Of a stretch of 64,000 nt of DNA, positions 52,917 to 63,158 are shown one piece after another (positions within the stretch are counted from its first letter, which is position 1; each line of letters starts with the position of its first letter). Both the position numbers and the translations under genes were made by a program. The notes below the pieces were generated by a model. That model was given only the letters and a program-made list of their open reading frames with translations, searched no databases and was not told the origin of the DNA. Origin of the DNA: Streptomyces sp. NBC_00461 (lineage in GTDB: Bacteria > Actinomycetota > Actinomycetes > Streptomycetales > Streptomycetaceae); NCBI RefSeq assembly GCF_036013935.1, contig NZ_CP107902.1:2141001-2205000 (forward strand). Direction: 5' to 3'.

Positions 52917-53543
52917 TCAGGACTCGAAGGGACGCGCGGGCCACGGGGCCTCGGCCTGGCGCAGGGCGTCGAGCCCGTCCCCGTTCTGCGCGGCGATCAG
53001 CGAAAGGACGCCGACGACAAGGCAGTTGTTGTGCAGCTCGCCCGCGAGCACGCCTCGTACGAGCACGTCCAGGGGCACGCGCGCGAGCTCCATGTCGGCC
53101 TCTTCGTGCTCGACCTCGAAGCGCTCGCCCTCGGCCTCGGACAGGTCGCGGGCCAGGAAGATGCGCACGGCCTCGTCGCAGCCGCCGGGGGTGGTGTAGA
53201 CGTCGGTCAGCACCCGCCAGTCCTCGGCCTTGACGTGGGCCTCCTCGTACAGCTCCCGCTGGGCGGCGTGCAGCGGGTTCTCGCCGGGCACGTCGAGCAG
53301 GCCGGCCGGGATCTCCCACAGCTTGTGGCGCACGGGGTGGCGGTACTGGCGGATGACCAGGACCCGCCCCGTGCCGTCGAGGGCGAGGACGGCGACCGAG
53401 CCGGGGTGGACCTGGTAGTCGCGGCGGGCCACATGCCCGTCGGGCATGACCACGTCGTCGGTGCGCACGGAGGTCTTGTTGCCCACGAAGGGGGTCTCCG
53501 TCGCCCGGATCTCCCACTCCTCGGGGGAGTCCTTGATCGTCAT
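52917..53543 (-). CDS. NUDIX hydrolase, ADP-ribose pyrophosphatase type
   Basis: 208 residues from ATG 53543, preceded by GGAAGGA. The NUDIX region IPAGLLDVPGEN plus RELYEEAHV, with Glu residues intact (a His stands at the usual last Gly position), lies after RVLVIRQYRHPVRHKLWEIP, the pattern of ADP-ribose pyrophosphatases such as Rv1700. A C-terminal helical part follows. It hydrolyses ADP-ribose and related nucleoside diphosphates. The gene follows pyrG, as in other actinobacteria. Confidence 0.9.
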   Translation of the reverse strand: MTIKDSPEEWEIRATETPFVGNKTSVRTDDVVMPDGHVARRDYQVHPGSVAVLALDGTGRVLVIRQYRHPVRHKLWEIPAGLLDVPGENPLHAAQRELYEEAHVKAEDWRVLTDVYTTPGGCDEAVRIFLARDLSEAEGERFEVEHEEADMELARVPLDVLVRGVLAGELHNNCLVVGVLSLIAAQNGDGLDALRQAEAPWPARPFES

Positions 53544-53586
53544 GCCCAGTCCTTCCGCACGCATTGAGACGACACGCCACACGAAG

Positions 53587-53621
53587 CCGGGGTGCTCACC
53601 TTTTGAATGCGAGCACCCCGG
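53587..53621. terminator. Hairpin after pyrG
   Basis: CCGGGGTGCTC (53587-53597) pairs with GAGCACCCCGG (53611-53621) around a 13-base loop containing TTTT, directly downstream of the pyrG stop. Confidence 0.6.
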
Positions 53622-53640
53622 TCACCGTACAACTCTCGTG

Positions 53641-55308
<1,668 letters not shown>

Positions 55309-55811
55309 GGCCAAAGGGGGGCTCCCGTGGTCGCGGTCTGGGGTGCTGTGCGGCTGCCTACCGGAGATTTCCGGTGCTGCCGTCGCTGCGGTTCGGGGGT
55401 TTCGTGCCCACCGGTCCACGGGCTACCAGGGTATCAGCGCCCGGACGGCATGGCTTCCGGCCACGCTCCGCACACGAGTCACCACGGACGTGCACAGGCG
55501 CACATGTTTCTCACCCGTTGCTCACCCGTTCGGCCTATTCGGGTTGCCCGGAGCGGCACGCAGATCATCTACGTGCGTCGTATCCTGCTCGGACACTCGC
55601 TGCCGAGCCCGGCCGGCAACACGGCACCACCCCCGCCCGTACGCACCGGAACAACGAGAGCTCGTCAGTTCGTTGAGTAGAGATTGTCGTTTTGCCACAC
55701 GGCTTGACGCCTGCTTTGCTTCACCGCTCAACGACGCATTACAACGACCCCTTGACCGCATCAGCGACAGCCCCCTTTGGGGGTGACGTGGCCGTTCGAC
55801 TGGAGTTGCAC
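55309..55811. other. Divergent gap between pyrG and GH15 gene
   Basis: 503 bases. CCCCC-TTT-GGGGG (55771-55783) forms a small hairpin just before the GTG region of the plus-strand gene. A TTGACG near 55704 could be a -35. No clear -10 and no gene were seen. Confidence 0.4.
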
Positions 55812-57614
55812 GTGGCCGGGCGCATCGAAGACTACGCACTCATCGGAGACATGCAGACCGCTGCCTTGGTCTGCCGGGACGGCACGGTGGACTGGCTGTG
55901 CCTGCCCCGCTTCGACTCGCACGCCATCTTCGCCGGCCTGCTGGGCACCGAGGAACACGGCTTCTGGCGGCTCGGCCCCGCCCACGCGTCCGACGCGCAG
56001 CCGCCCACCGCGGCCCGGCGCAGCTATCGCGGCGACTCCCTGATCCTGGAATCCGAGTGGGACACCCCGCGCGGCACCGTCAGGGTGACCGATTTCATGC
56101 CCCCGCGTGACGGCGCCCCCCAGCTGATCCGCATCGTCGAGGGCGTCTCGGGCCGCGTGCCGATGCGCTCGGCCCTGCGGATGCGTTTCTCGTACGGCCG
56201 TGTGGTGCCGTGGGTGCACAAGCACGAGGGCCGTACGGTCGCCGTCGCCGGTCCGGACTCGGTGTGGTTCGACACGGAGGCCGAGACCTACGGAAAGTCG
56301 CTCACGACGTACGCGGACTTCACGGTCGCCCCGGGTGACCGGATCGCGTTCACCATCTCGTGGGAGCCCTCGCACAAGGAACCGCCCGCGCTGCCGGAGC
56401 CGGAGCAGTCGCTGCAGGCGACGGAGGAGTTCTGGCGCGAGTGGGTGGAGCACTGCACGTACCACGGTCCCTACCGCGAGGCCGTGATCCGCTCGCTGAT
56501 CACGCTCAAGGCGCTCACCTACGGCCCGACCGGCGGCATCGTCGCCGCCCCCACCACCTCCCTCCCCGAGGACATCGGCGGCGTCCGCAACTGGGACTAC
56601 CGCTACACCTGGCTGCGCGACGCTGCCATCACCCTCTCCTCACTGCTGCGCACCGGCTATCGCGAGGAGGCCCGCGCCTGGCGCGAGTGGCTCCTGCGGG
56701 CGGTGGCCGGCGACCCCGAGAACCTGCAGATCATGTACGGCATCGCAGGCGAGCGGGAGCTCGGTGAGGCGGAGCTGGACTGGCTGCCCGGGTACGAGAA
56801 CTCGGCCCCGGTGCGCGTCGGCAACGGCGCGGCACACCAGCTCCAGCTGGATGTGTACGGCGAGGTCACCGAAGCCCTGCACCTCGGCCACATGACGGGC
56901 CTGGCCCGTAACGACTACGCCTCCCTGCTCCAGCTCAAGCTCATCCGCTACCTGGAGCGGCACTGGGACGAGCCGGACGAGGGCATCTGGGAGGTGCGCG
57001 GCCCGCGCCGGCACTTCGTGCACTCCAAGGTCATGGCGTGGGTCGCCGTGGACCGCACGATCAAGCTCATCGAGTCCGGTGACGCCGACGGCCCGCTGGA
57101 GCGGTGGCGCGAGCTGCGCGACGACATCCACCGGGACGTGTGCGAGAAGGGGTACGACAAGGAGCGCAACACCTTCACGCAGTCGTACGGCTCGAAGGAG
57201 CTGGACGCGTCGCTGCTGCTGATCCCGCAGATGGGCTTCCTGCCCCCGGACGACAAGCGGGTGATCGGCACCATCGAGGCGATCCAGCGCGAGCTGTCGA
57301 CGCCGGACGGCTTCATCCTGCGCTACCCGACCGAGGGCGAGAGCGAGGGCGTCGACGGGCTCCCAGGCGACGAAGGTGCCTTCCTGGCCTGCTCGTTCTG
57401 GATGGCGGACGACCTGGCGATGATCGGCCGCGTGGACGAGGCCCGCAAGCTGTTCGAGAAGCTGCTCGCGCTCCGCAACGACCTGGGCCTGCTCGCCGAG
57501 GAGTGGGACCCCAAGCGCCGGCGCCAGGTCGGCAACTTCCCGCAGGCCTTCAGCCACGTCCCGCTGATCGACACGGCGCTGCGCCTGACGGCGTCGGGGG
57601 CCTACGGCGGCTGA
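55812..57614 (+). CDS. GH15-family glycoside hydrolase (glucoamylase/trehalase-like)
   Basis: 600 residues from GTG 55812, with GGAG six bases upstream; an in-frame GTG at 55788 would add eight residues. The protein reads RIEDYALIGDMQTAALVCRDGTVDWLCLPRFDS, as do cytosolic GH15 enzymes, and contains the (alpha/alpha)6 catalytic segments NWDYRYTWLRDAAITLSSLLRTGY, ENLQIMYGIAGERELGEAELDWLPGYENSAPVRVGNGAA and LLAEEWDPKRRRQVGNFPQAFSHVPLI. Members include mycobacterial trehalase and glucoamylase-like enzymes; the actual substrate cannot be told from sequence. It is not secreted. Confidence 0.92.
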   Translation: MAGRIEDYALIGDMQTAALVCRDGTVDWLCLPRFDSHAIFAGLLGTEEHGFWRLGPAHASDAQPPTAARRSYRGDSLILESEWDTPRGTVRVTDFMPPRDGAPQLIRIVEGVSGRVPMRSALRMRFSYGRVVPWVHKHEGRTVAVAGPDSVWFDTEAETYGKSLTTYADFTVAPGDRIAFTISWEPSHKEPPALPEPEQSLQATEEFWREWVEHCTYHGPYREAVIRSLITLKALTYGPTGGIVAAPTTSLPEDIGGVRNWDYRYTWLRDAAITLSSLLRTGYREEARAWREWLLRAVAGDPENLQIMYGIAGERELGEAELDWLPGYENSAPVRVGNGAAHQLQLDVYGEVTEALHLGHMTGLARNDYASLLQLKLIRYLERHWDEPDEGIWEVRGPRRHFVHSKVMAWVAVDRTIKLIESGDADGPLERWRELRDDIHRDVCEKGYDKERNTFTQSYGSKELDASLLLIPQMGFLPPDDKRVIGTIEAIQRELSTPDGFILRYPTEGESEGVDGLPGDEGAFLACSFWMADDLAMIGRVDEARKLFEKLLALRNDLGLLAEEWDPKRRRQVGNFPQAFSHVPLIDTALRLTASGAYGG

Positions 57615-57647
57615 ACCTTACGGATCGGTGACCGACGGCGGCTGAAC
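57604..57647. repeat. 13-bp direct repeat at the end of the GH15 gene
   Basis: ACGGCGGCTGAAC occurs at 57604-57616, including the stop codon, and again at 57635-57647. Confidence 0.5.
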
Positions 57648-57711
57648 AGGACCGCCGGACCGGGCCCGCCTACGCTGGAGCCAACAGCCCCTGCACGGAA
57701 GGGGGCGGCCC

Positions 57712-59094
57712 ATGGCTTCCCCATCGAAGGCGGGCGCGGCCGTCGCCGTGCTGCGCGAGGATCTGGTCGGCGACGTGTTCGCCCCAGGGGATCCGGGCTA
57801 CGACGAGGCGCGGACCGTGTTCAACGCGATGATCGACCGGCATCCGGCCGTGATCGCGCAGTGCGTGGACGAGGCCGACGTCGTGCGGTCGGTGCGCTTC
57901 GCCCGTGAGCTGGACCTGCCGGTCGCGGTACGCGGGGGCGGGCACAGCGTGGCGGGCATGGCCCTGGGCGACGGCGCCCTCGTGGTCGATCTGCGCCACA
58001 TGCGCACGGTCACCGTCGATCCGGTCGCCGAGGCGGTACGGATCGCGGGCGGGGCCACCATGAGCGAGCTGGACCGGGCCTGCCAGCCCCACGCGCTCGC
58101 CACGACCGGCGGCCGCGCGTCCACGACCGGTGTCGGCGGCTTCGTTCTGGGCGGTGGCTCGGGCTGGCTGGACCGCTGCTGCGGACTCGCCGTCGACAAC
58201 CTCCTCGGCGTCGAACTGGTCACCGCGGACGGCGAGCTGATCCATGCGAACGCCGACGACAACCCCGATCTGTTCTGGGCCCTGCACGGTGGTGGCGGCA
58301 ACTTCGGCATCGCCACCGCGCTCACCCTGAAACTGCATGAACTGCCCGAGTTCTCCATCGCGTTCGTGCTGTATCTGCCGGAGTTCGGGCAGGAGGTCAC
58401 GCGCACCTACCGGGATGTGATCACGGCCGGCCCGGACGAGGCGAGCGGCGCCGTCATCTACGTCACCGGCCCGCCCGAGGAGTTCGTCCCGCCGCACCTG
58501 GTCGGCTCGCTGCTGTGCGGGGCGCTGCTGACCTACGCCGGCGCCGAGGCGGACCTGCTGAAGCTGGCCGAGCCGCTGCTGGCACTGCCACACGAGTCGG
58601 AGATCGTCGGGGCGATGCCGTACGCCGATGTCCAGTGCATGCTCGACGATCCGCCGGGGATGCGGAACTACTGGTCGGCGGAGTATCTGACCGGCGCTCC
58701 GGACGACCTGGTGGACGCGTTCTGCGCCAGTGGTCTGGCCGTGCCCGTGCCGACGGGCACGCTGCACGCGCTGTTCCCGCAGGGCGGCGCGATCGGCACC
58801 GGCCCGCACGAGTACCCGGTGCCCTACCGGGACGCGCCGTGGGCCGTGCACCCCTTCGGGCTGTGGGAGGACCCGGCGGACGACGAGCGGTGCATCCAGT
58901 GGGTCCGGGACGTACGGGCGGGCGTGCAGCCGTGGAGCACGGGCGCGGTCTACCTCAACTTCATCGGGGACGAGGGCACCGACCGGGTCGTGGCGGGCCT
59001 CGGCACCGAGAACGCGCGCAGGCTCGCGGACGTGAAGCGGTCGTACGACCCCGACAACGTGTTCCGCTTCAACCACAACATCAAGCCGTCCTGA
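57712..59094 (+). CDS. FAD-linked oxidoreductase, berberine-bridge-enzyme-like
   Basis: 460 residues from ATG 57712, with GGAAGG upstream. The PCMH-type FAD domain includes AVRGGGHSVAGMALGDGALVVDL; the histidine in GGGHS is the usual covalent FAD site. GGRASTTGVGGFVLGGGSGWLDRCCGLAVDNLLGVELVTADG is the second segment. Its position for the second (cysteinyl) link is not a Cys, so attachment is probably through the histidine only. The C terminus RSYDPDNVFRFNHNIKP matches BBE-like enzymes. Substrates vary widely from sugars to natural products. No signal peptide. Confidence 0.88.
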   Translation: MASPSKAGAAVAVLREDLVGDVFAPGDPGYDEARTVFNAMIDRHPAVIAQCVDEADVVRSVRFARELDLPVAVRGGGHSVAGMALGDGALVVDLRHMRTVTVDPVAEAVRIAGGATMSELDRACQPHALATTGGRASTTGVGGFVLGGGSGWLDRCCGLAVDNLLGVELVTADGELIHANADDNPDLFWALHGGGGNFGIATALTLKLHELPEFSIAFVLYLPEFGQEVTRTYRDVITAGPDEASGAVIYVTGPPEEFVPPHLVGSLLCGALLTYAGAEADLLKLAEPLLALPHESEIVGAMPYADVQCMLDDPPGMRNYWSAEYLTGAPDDLVDAFCASGLAVPVPTGTLHALFPQGGAIGTGPHEYPVPYRDAPWAVHPFGLWEDPADDERCIQWVRDVRAGVQPWSTGAVYLNFIGDEGTDRVVAGLGTENARRLADVKRSYDPDNVFRFNHNIKPS

Positions 59095-59289
59095 GAGCCT
59101 CCAGCGCCCCCAGCGTGTGCTCCCCCGCCGGATCGGCCGCCGTGGCCGGCACGAAGGAGTCCCAGGTCGGCCCCTCCCCGGCCCACACCTCCCGGTATCC
59201 GAGCCGGTCTGCGACCACCGCCACCCGCAGCGGCTCGTCCACCGCGCAGCCGTCCTCCCGCCCGGAGATGTCCCACAGGCGCGGGCGCG
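59081..59289 (-). pseudogene. Remnant of an LLM-class oxidoreductase gene
   Basis: On the minus strand a frame closed by a TGA at 59081-59083 encodes VAVVADRLGYREVWAGEGPTWDSFVPATA, a typical N-terminal segment of F420-dependent luciferase-like enzymes. It is followed after a few residues by LGALEALRTA and the stop, like a C-terminal end. The barrel in between (about 250 residues) is missing and no good start is present. It is best read as an internally deleted, dead gene. It overlaps the end of the BBE-like gene by 14 bases and lies just upstream of the PucR gene. Confidence 0.6.
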
Positions 59290-59304
59290 GGTAGCGTCCG
59301 GCTC

Positions 59305-60960
59305 ATGGACAGCAGTACGGACAGCGGCGCGGGCAGCAGATTCGACACCCAGGGCGCGGGGATCACCGTTCAGCGGGCGCTGGAGCTGCCCGGCCTGCGC
59401 AGCGGGCTGCCGGAGGTCCTCGCGGGCGCCGACCGGCTGCAGCGCACCGTGCGCTGGGTGCACGCGGGTGAGGTGCCGAACATCGCCTCGCTGCTGAAGG
59501 GCGGCGAACTGCTGCTGACCACGGGGTACGGCCTCGGGACCCGGCCGGCCGACCAGCGGGCGTTCGTCCGCACCCTGGCCGAGCGGGGCATCGCGGCCCT
59601 CGTCGTGGAACTCGGCCCGCGCTTCACGCGCCTGCCCGCCGCGCTCGTCGACACGGCCCGCTCGGCGGGGCTCCCGCTGGTCCAGCTGCACCGCGAGGTG
59701 CCCTTCGTGGCGGTCACAGAGGAGGTCCACACCGAGATCGTCAACGGCCACTACGCGCTGCTGCAGCAGGCGGAGGAGGTGCACCGCCGGTGTACCGAGG
59801 CCCTGCTCGGCGGCGGCGGGGTGCCCCAGGTGCTGGGCATCCTGGCCGACTTCAGCGGCAACCCGGTCTTCCTGGAGACCACGGACGGGCAGCTGCTGTA
59901 CGCGGCCGGCGCCGGTCCCGAGGGGGCCGACCCGCTCCAGGTGTGGGAGGGGCTGCGCGGCCAGCACAAGGACGCCCCGCCGCCGTCGGGGTCGGCCCTC
60001 GTGGACGTTCCCGGGGGCGGAGCGGGATCGGGGTCGGTACGGGCACGCCTGGTCCTCCTCCCCGTACGGGCCCCGCTGGCCCCGGTGCACCGGATCGCGG
60101 CCGAACGGGCCGCCGGCATCCTGGCCGTGGTCCTGATGCAGGCGCGCCAGGAGGAGGAGCTGGCGGCGCGGGGCCGCGGTGACTTCCTCACGGATCTCGC
60201 CGAGGGCCGTATCGCCGCGCAGGACGCGCCCGCGCAGGCGCGCGTGCTGGGCTTCAAGCCCGGCAACGGTCCGCTGTTGCCGGTCGTGATGCGGCTGGGC
60301 GACACCGTGTCGCCGGGCGGGGGCTGGGCGGTGCTGGCGCGCGCGGTCGCGGAGGAGCTGGCCTCGGTGGGGGTTCCGGTCCTGCTGGGTGTACGACCTG
60401 TCGAGGGTCGGGTCCCGGTGCTGCTGGGCCTGCGTTCGGAGTCGGAGCGGTCTGCGGTCGCGGACCGGGTCGCGGCGGCGCTGCGGGCGGGTGTGGAGCG
60501 GGCCGGGATGCAGCGGCCCGGGGCGCAGCCGCCGGTGGTGGTCGTCGGGGTGGCGGGCGGCTGGGCGGCGGCGTCGGCGGGAATGCGGCACGCGGCGGAG
60601 ACGGCGACGGCGGCGCAGGGCCTGTCGGACCGGGCGTGGTACGACGCCCGCCGCCTGGACATCGACCTGCTCCTGTGGCGTCTGCGTGACCATCCGGACC
60701 TGGCTGCCTTCGTGGACCGTGCGATCGGCCCGCTGCGCGACCACGACAACCGCTCCCGGCCGCCCCTTCTGCCCACCCTGGAGACGTACTTGGCGCACGC
60801 GGGCCGCAAGGCGGAGACGGCCCGCGAGCTCCATCTCAACCGGCAGACCCTCTACAACCGCCTCGCCCGGATCGGCGAGTTGCTCGGCACGGACCTCGAC
60901 GATCCGCAGACGGTGCTGGCGTTGAGCCTGGCTCTGCGCGCGCGCCGGCACGTCTCCTAG
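59305..60960 (+). CDS. PucR-family transcriptional regulator
   Basis: 551 residues from ATG 59305. The N-terminal PUCR domain reads ITVQRALELPGLRSGLPEVLAGADRLQRTVRWVHAGEVPNIASLLKGGELLLTTGYGLG. A GGDEF-like central region and the C-terminal helix-turn-helix (LETYLAHAGRKAETARELHLNRQTLYNRLARIGELLG) complete the layout. PucR-type proteins control purine or other catabolic genes with a small-molecule effector. No catabolic operon lies next to it except the BBE-like gene. Its stop overlaps that of the convergent glycosyltransferase gene in the four bases CTAG. Confidence 0.92.
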   Translation: MDSSTDSGAGSRFDTQGAGITVQRALELPGLRSGLPEVLAGADRLQRTVRWVHAGEVPNIASLLKGGELLLTTGYGLGTRPADQRAFVRTLAERGIAALVVELGPRFTRLPAALVDTARSAGLPLVQLHREVPFVAVTEEVHTEIVNGHYALLQQAEEVHRRCTEALLGGGGVPQVLGILADFSGNPVFLETTDGQLLYAAGAGPEGADPLQVWEGLRGQHKDAPPPSGSALVDVPGGGAGSGSVRARLVLLPVRAPLAPVHRIAAERAAGILAVVLMQARQEEELAARGRGDFLTDLAEGRIAAQDAPAQARVLGFKPGNGPLLPVVMRLGDTVSPGGGWAVLARAVAEELASVGVPVLLGVRPVEGRVPVLLGLRSESERSAVADRVAAALRAGVERAGMQRPGAQPPVVVVGVAGGWAAASAGMRHAAETATAAQGLSDRAWYDARRLDIDLLLWRLRDHPDLAAFVDRAIGPLRDHDNRSRPPLLPTLETYLAHAGRKAETARELHLNRQTLYNRLARIGELLGTDLDDPQTVLALSLALRARRHVS

Positions 60961-62093
60961 ACGAACGGCCGGTGCTGGGTCAACTCGTCGTAGACGCTCA
61001 GCACTTGGGCCACGGTCTCGTCCTCGCTCGGCCAGGTCGCGACCTGCCGGGTGCCCTTCTCCCTGAGCAGCTCACGGCGTTCCGGATCCCCGAGGAGACC
61101 GGCGACGGCGTCGGCGAGGGCCTCCGCGTCGCCGTACGGGACGAGTTCGGCTGCGTCGCCGACGAGTTCGGGGATGCCGCCGACGCGGGTCGCGACGAGC
61201 GGCACGCGCGCGTGGAGGGCTTCCTGCGCGAGCACGGAACGCGATTCCCAACTGCTGGGCAGCAGCGCGAGCTCGGCCGCCGCGAGCAGGTCGGTGATGT
61301 CGTCACGCCGCCCGATGAGCCGGACCGGCAGCCCTTCGTCCTCGATACGGCGCTGCAGATCGGCGCGCAACGGGCCCTCCCCCGCGATCACCACGAGGGG
61401 GACGGGGTCGAGGCATCGCCACGTACGCGTGGCGTCCAGCAGGGTGTCGTAACCGCGTTGCCGGTCGAGCGAGCCGACGGCCATCAGCAACGGGCGTCCG
61501 GTGGAGCCGAGTTCGGCCCGGATCTTGGAACCGATCCGCTCGGGGTCCTCCTGCTCGGCGGACCTGCGCGGTCCCGGCATCGCGACGGCGGCGAGCCGTG
61601 CGTCGCGTGCTCCGGTCCGGCGGGCCCGGTCCACGAGGTCGGAGGTGGTGCCGAGGACCACCGTGGCGGCCTTCACCACCCTCCGCTCCAGCAGACGCAG
61701 CAGATGCGCCCGCGCGCCCTCGACCTGCGCGCGGTTGTGCCAGGTGACGACGAGCGGGGTCCGCCGCCCGCTGAGAGCGAGCACGGCGCGGAAGGAGGCG
61801 TGCAGCCCGTGCGCGTGCACGAGGTCGGCGTCCTTGCAGGCCTCCCGCAGGGCGGCCACGGATCCCGGATCGCTGCTGCGCGGCACGTGCACGTGTTCGG
61901 CGCCGGTTCCCGTGAAGTCGTAGGTGCGATCGGCCTCGTCGGGGGCGCACACGGTGACCCGCACGCCCCGCGCGACAAGCCCCGAAGCCAGCGAACGCAC
62001 ATGTGCGCTGCTGCCGGCGTTGCCGCCGCCCAGCACCTGCACGGTGCGCAGCGACGACTGGCCGTGCGGTGAGTGGCTGCTCACGGGGCTCAC
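60957..62093 (-). CDS. GT4-family glycosyltransferase
   Basis: 378 residues from GTG 62093 with AGGAG ten bases upstream; a second GTG at 62084 has a weaker site. The GT-B fold is seen from VQVLGGGNAGSSAHVRSLASGLVARGVRVTVCAP. Donor-site motifs include LLMAVGSLDRQRGYDTLLDA and the ESRSVLAQEALHARVPLVATRVGGIPELVGD (EX7E) segment. It probably transfers a sugar from a nucleotide donor to a lipid or glycan; the acceptor is unknown. The MraY-like gene upstream on the same strand, 266 bases away, could supply a lipid-linked acceptor, which is an inference. Confidence 0.9.
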   Translation of the reverse strand: MSPVSSHSPHGQSSLRTVQVLGGGNAGSSAHVRSLASGLVARGVRVTVCAPDEADRTYDFTGTGAEHVHVPRSSDPGSVAALREACKDADLVHAHGLHASFRAVLALSGRRTPLVVTWHNRAQVEGARAHLLRLLERRVVKAATVVLGTTSDLVDRARRTGARDARLAAVAMPGPRRSAEQEDPERIGSKIRAELGSTGRPLLMAVGSLDRQRGYDTLLDATRTWRCLDPVPLVVIAGEGPLRADLQRRIEDEGLPVRLIGRRDDITDLLAAAELALLPSSWESRSVLAQEALHARVPLVATRVGGIPELVGDAAELVPYGDAEALADAVAGLLGDPERRELLREKGTRQVATWPSEDETVAQVLSVYDELTQHRPFV

Positions 62094-62359
62094 GTGGCCG
62101 GGGCTCCTGGTTCGGCGTCGGGCGGTCACGAAGAAAGTACAGAAGGATCGAGCGGAGGGGGTGAACCGCGCGCTTTCCTCCACGTACTACGCCAAGGATG
62201 CCAGCACGCACGGGTGTTCCGACAACGTGGAGGCGGCGCGGGGGCGGCAGGGCGGTGGGGTTGGTCACTCACACGAGTGAGAAGGCGCGGTTTCTGTGCG
62301 GGACGGGGCTGCTGAATGCCTTCAAGGCCCGCCGGCCGTGACACCTCTCACGAGAACCG

Positions 62360-63115
62360 TCACCACGCCTTCGCCGCCTCGCTCACCTGGTCGCCGTACG
62401 CCGCCGCGGCCACGAGGGCGGCGGCGTGGGCGAGGAGGCCGGCGCGTCCGTTGCCCGCGACGACGGCGGCGCCGAGCGCCGCGCCGAGCGCGTGTGCGCC
62501 CGTGTCACCCAGCATCGCGCGTTCGCCGAGGTCGTCGGGCAGGACGGCCGCGGCGGCGCCCATCGCGGCGGCCGCCAGTTCCGCGCCGGCGCCCGGGCGC
62601 AGCAGCCCGGGTGCCCCGAGTGCGACCACCGCTCCGGCGGCCCTGCCCGGTCGCAGGTCCACGAGGTTCACGAAGTGGGCCGCTCCGGCGATCACGACGC
62701 CCGCCAGCACCTTGTCGACGGCCCGTTCCTTGAGCAGCGCACCGGCGACGAGCCCCGCCGCGGAGATCCCGAACAGCTTGACCGCCCCGCTGGTGACCTC
62801 GCCGTCCCGGAGCGCGAGGAGGTGGTCCCGGAACCCGCGGCGCGGGTCACCGGCCCCGGCGACGTCGTCGTAGGCCCCGCAGACCCCGGCCACGAGCACC
62901 GCGAACCCCGCGGCGGGCCGGACCCGCCCGGCCCCGACAGCGGCCGCCGCGGCGACGGCGGGCCCGGCGTACAACTCGACGGTCCGCCCTGCGTAGTTCG
63001 TCCGCTCCCAACGCCCGCGGCCCCCTGGAGCCTTGGCCCGCAGTCCGGCGATCCCGGCACGGGCGAGGGAGGCGGCGAGTCCGAACGAACGGGTTCTGCG
63101 TGCACGGTTGACCAT
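62360..63115 (-). CDS. MraY-like membrane protein (GT4/phospho-sugar transferase superfamily)
   Basis: 251 residues from ATG 63115. It has several hydrophobic helices and the hallmarks of the polyprenyl-phosphate hexose-1-phosphate transferase superfamily: GAYDDVAG (Asp pair), HFVNLVDLRPGRA and MLGDTGAHALGAALG. It is shorter than MraY or WecA (about 350 residues), so it is a minimal or divergent branch, and I cannot say whether it is active. It would link a sugar phosphate to a lipid carrier at the inner membrane face. The gene lies between recN and a glycosyltransferase gene, both on the same strand. Confidence 0.75.
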   Translation of the reverse strand: MVNRARRTRSFGLAASLARAGIAGLRAKAPGGRGRWERTNYAGRTVELYAGPAVAAAAAVGAGRVRPAAGFAVLVAGVCGAYDDVAGAGDPRRGFRDHLLALRDGEVTSGAVKLFGISAAGLVAGALLKERAVDKVLAGVVIAGAAHFVNLVDLRPGRAAGAVVALGAPGLLRPGAGAELAAAAMGAAAAVLPDDLGERAMLGDTGAHALGAALGAAVVAGNGRAGLLAHAAALVAAAAYGDQVSEAAKAW

Positions 63116-63158
63116 CCGGCCACCTTACGAGTCGACGCCCCCGCGCATACTGCCCGCG

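Noticed and set aside
50728..53199. 823-codon plus-strand frame opposite the STAND/TPR gene
   Set aside because: The minus frame has P-loop and TPR motifs; the antisense frame is low-complexity Gln/Gly/Arg sequence.
57670..60951. 1093-codon minus-strand frame opposite the BBE-like and PucR genes
   Set aside because: It spans two well-supported plus-strand genes and has no coherent domain. Only the short LLM segment in a different frame at 59081-59289 was kept.
62126..62344. Small minus-strand frame between the glycosyltransferase and MraY-like genes
   Set aside because: Its composition is Pro/Arg-biased with no ribosome site or similarity; treated as intergenic.
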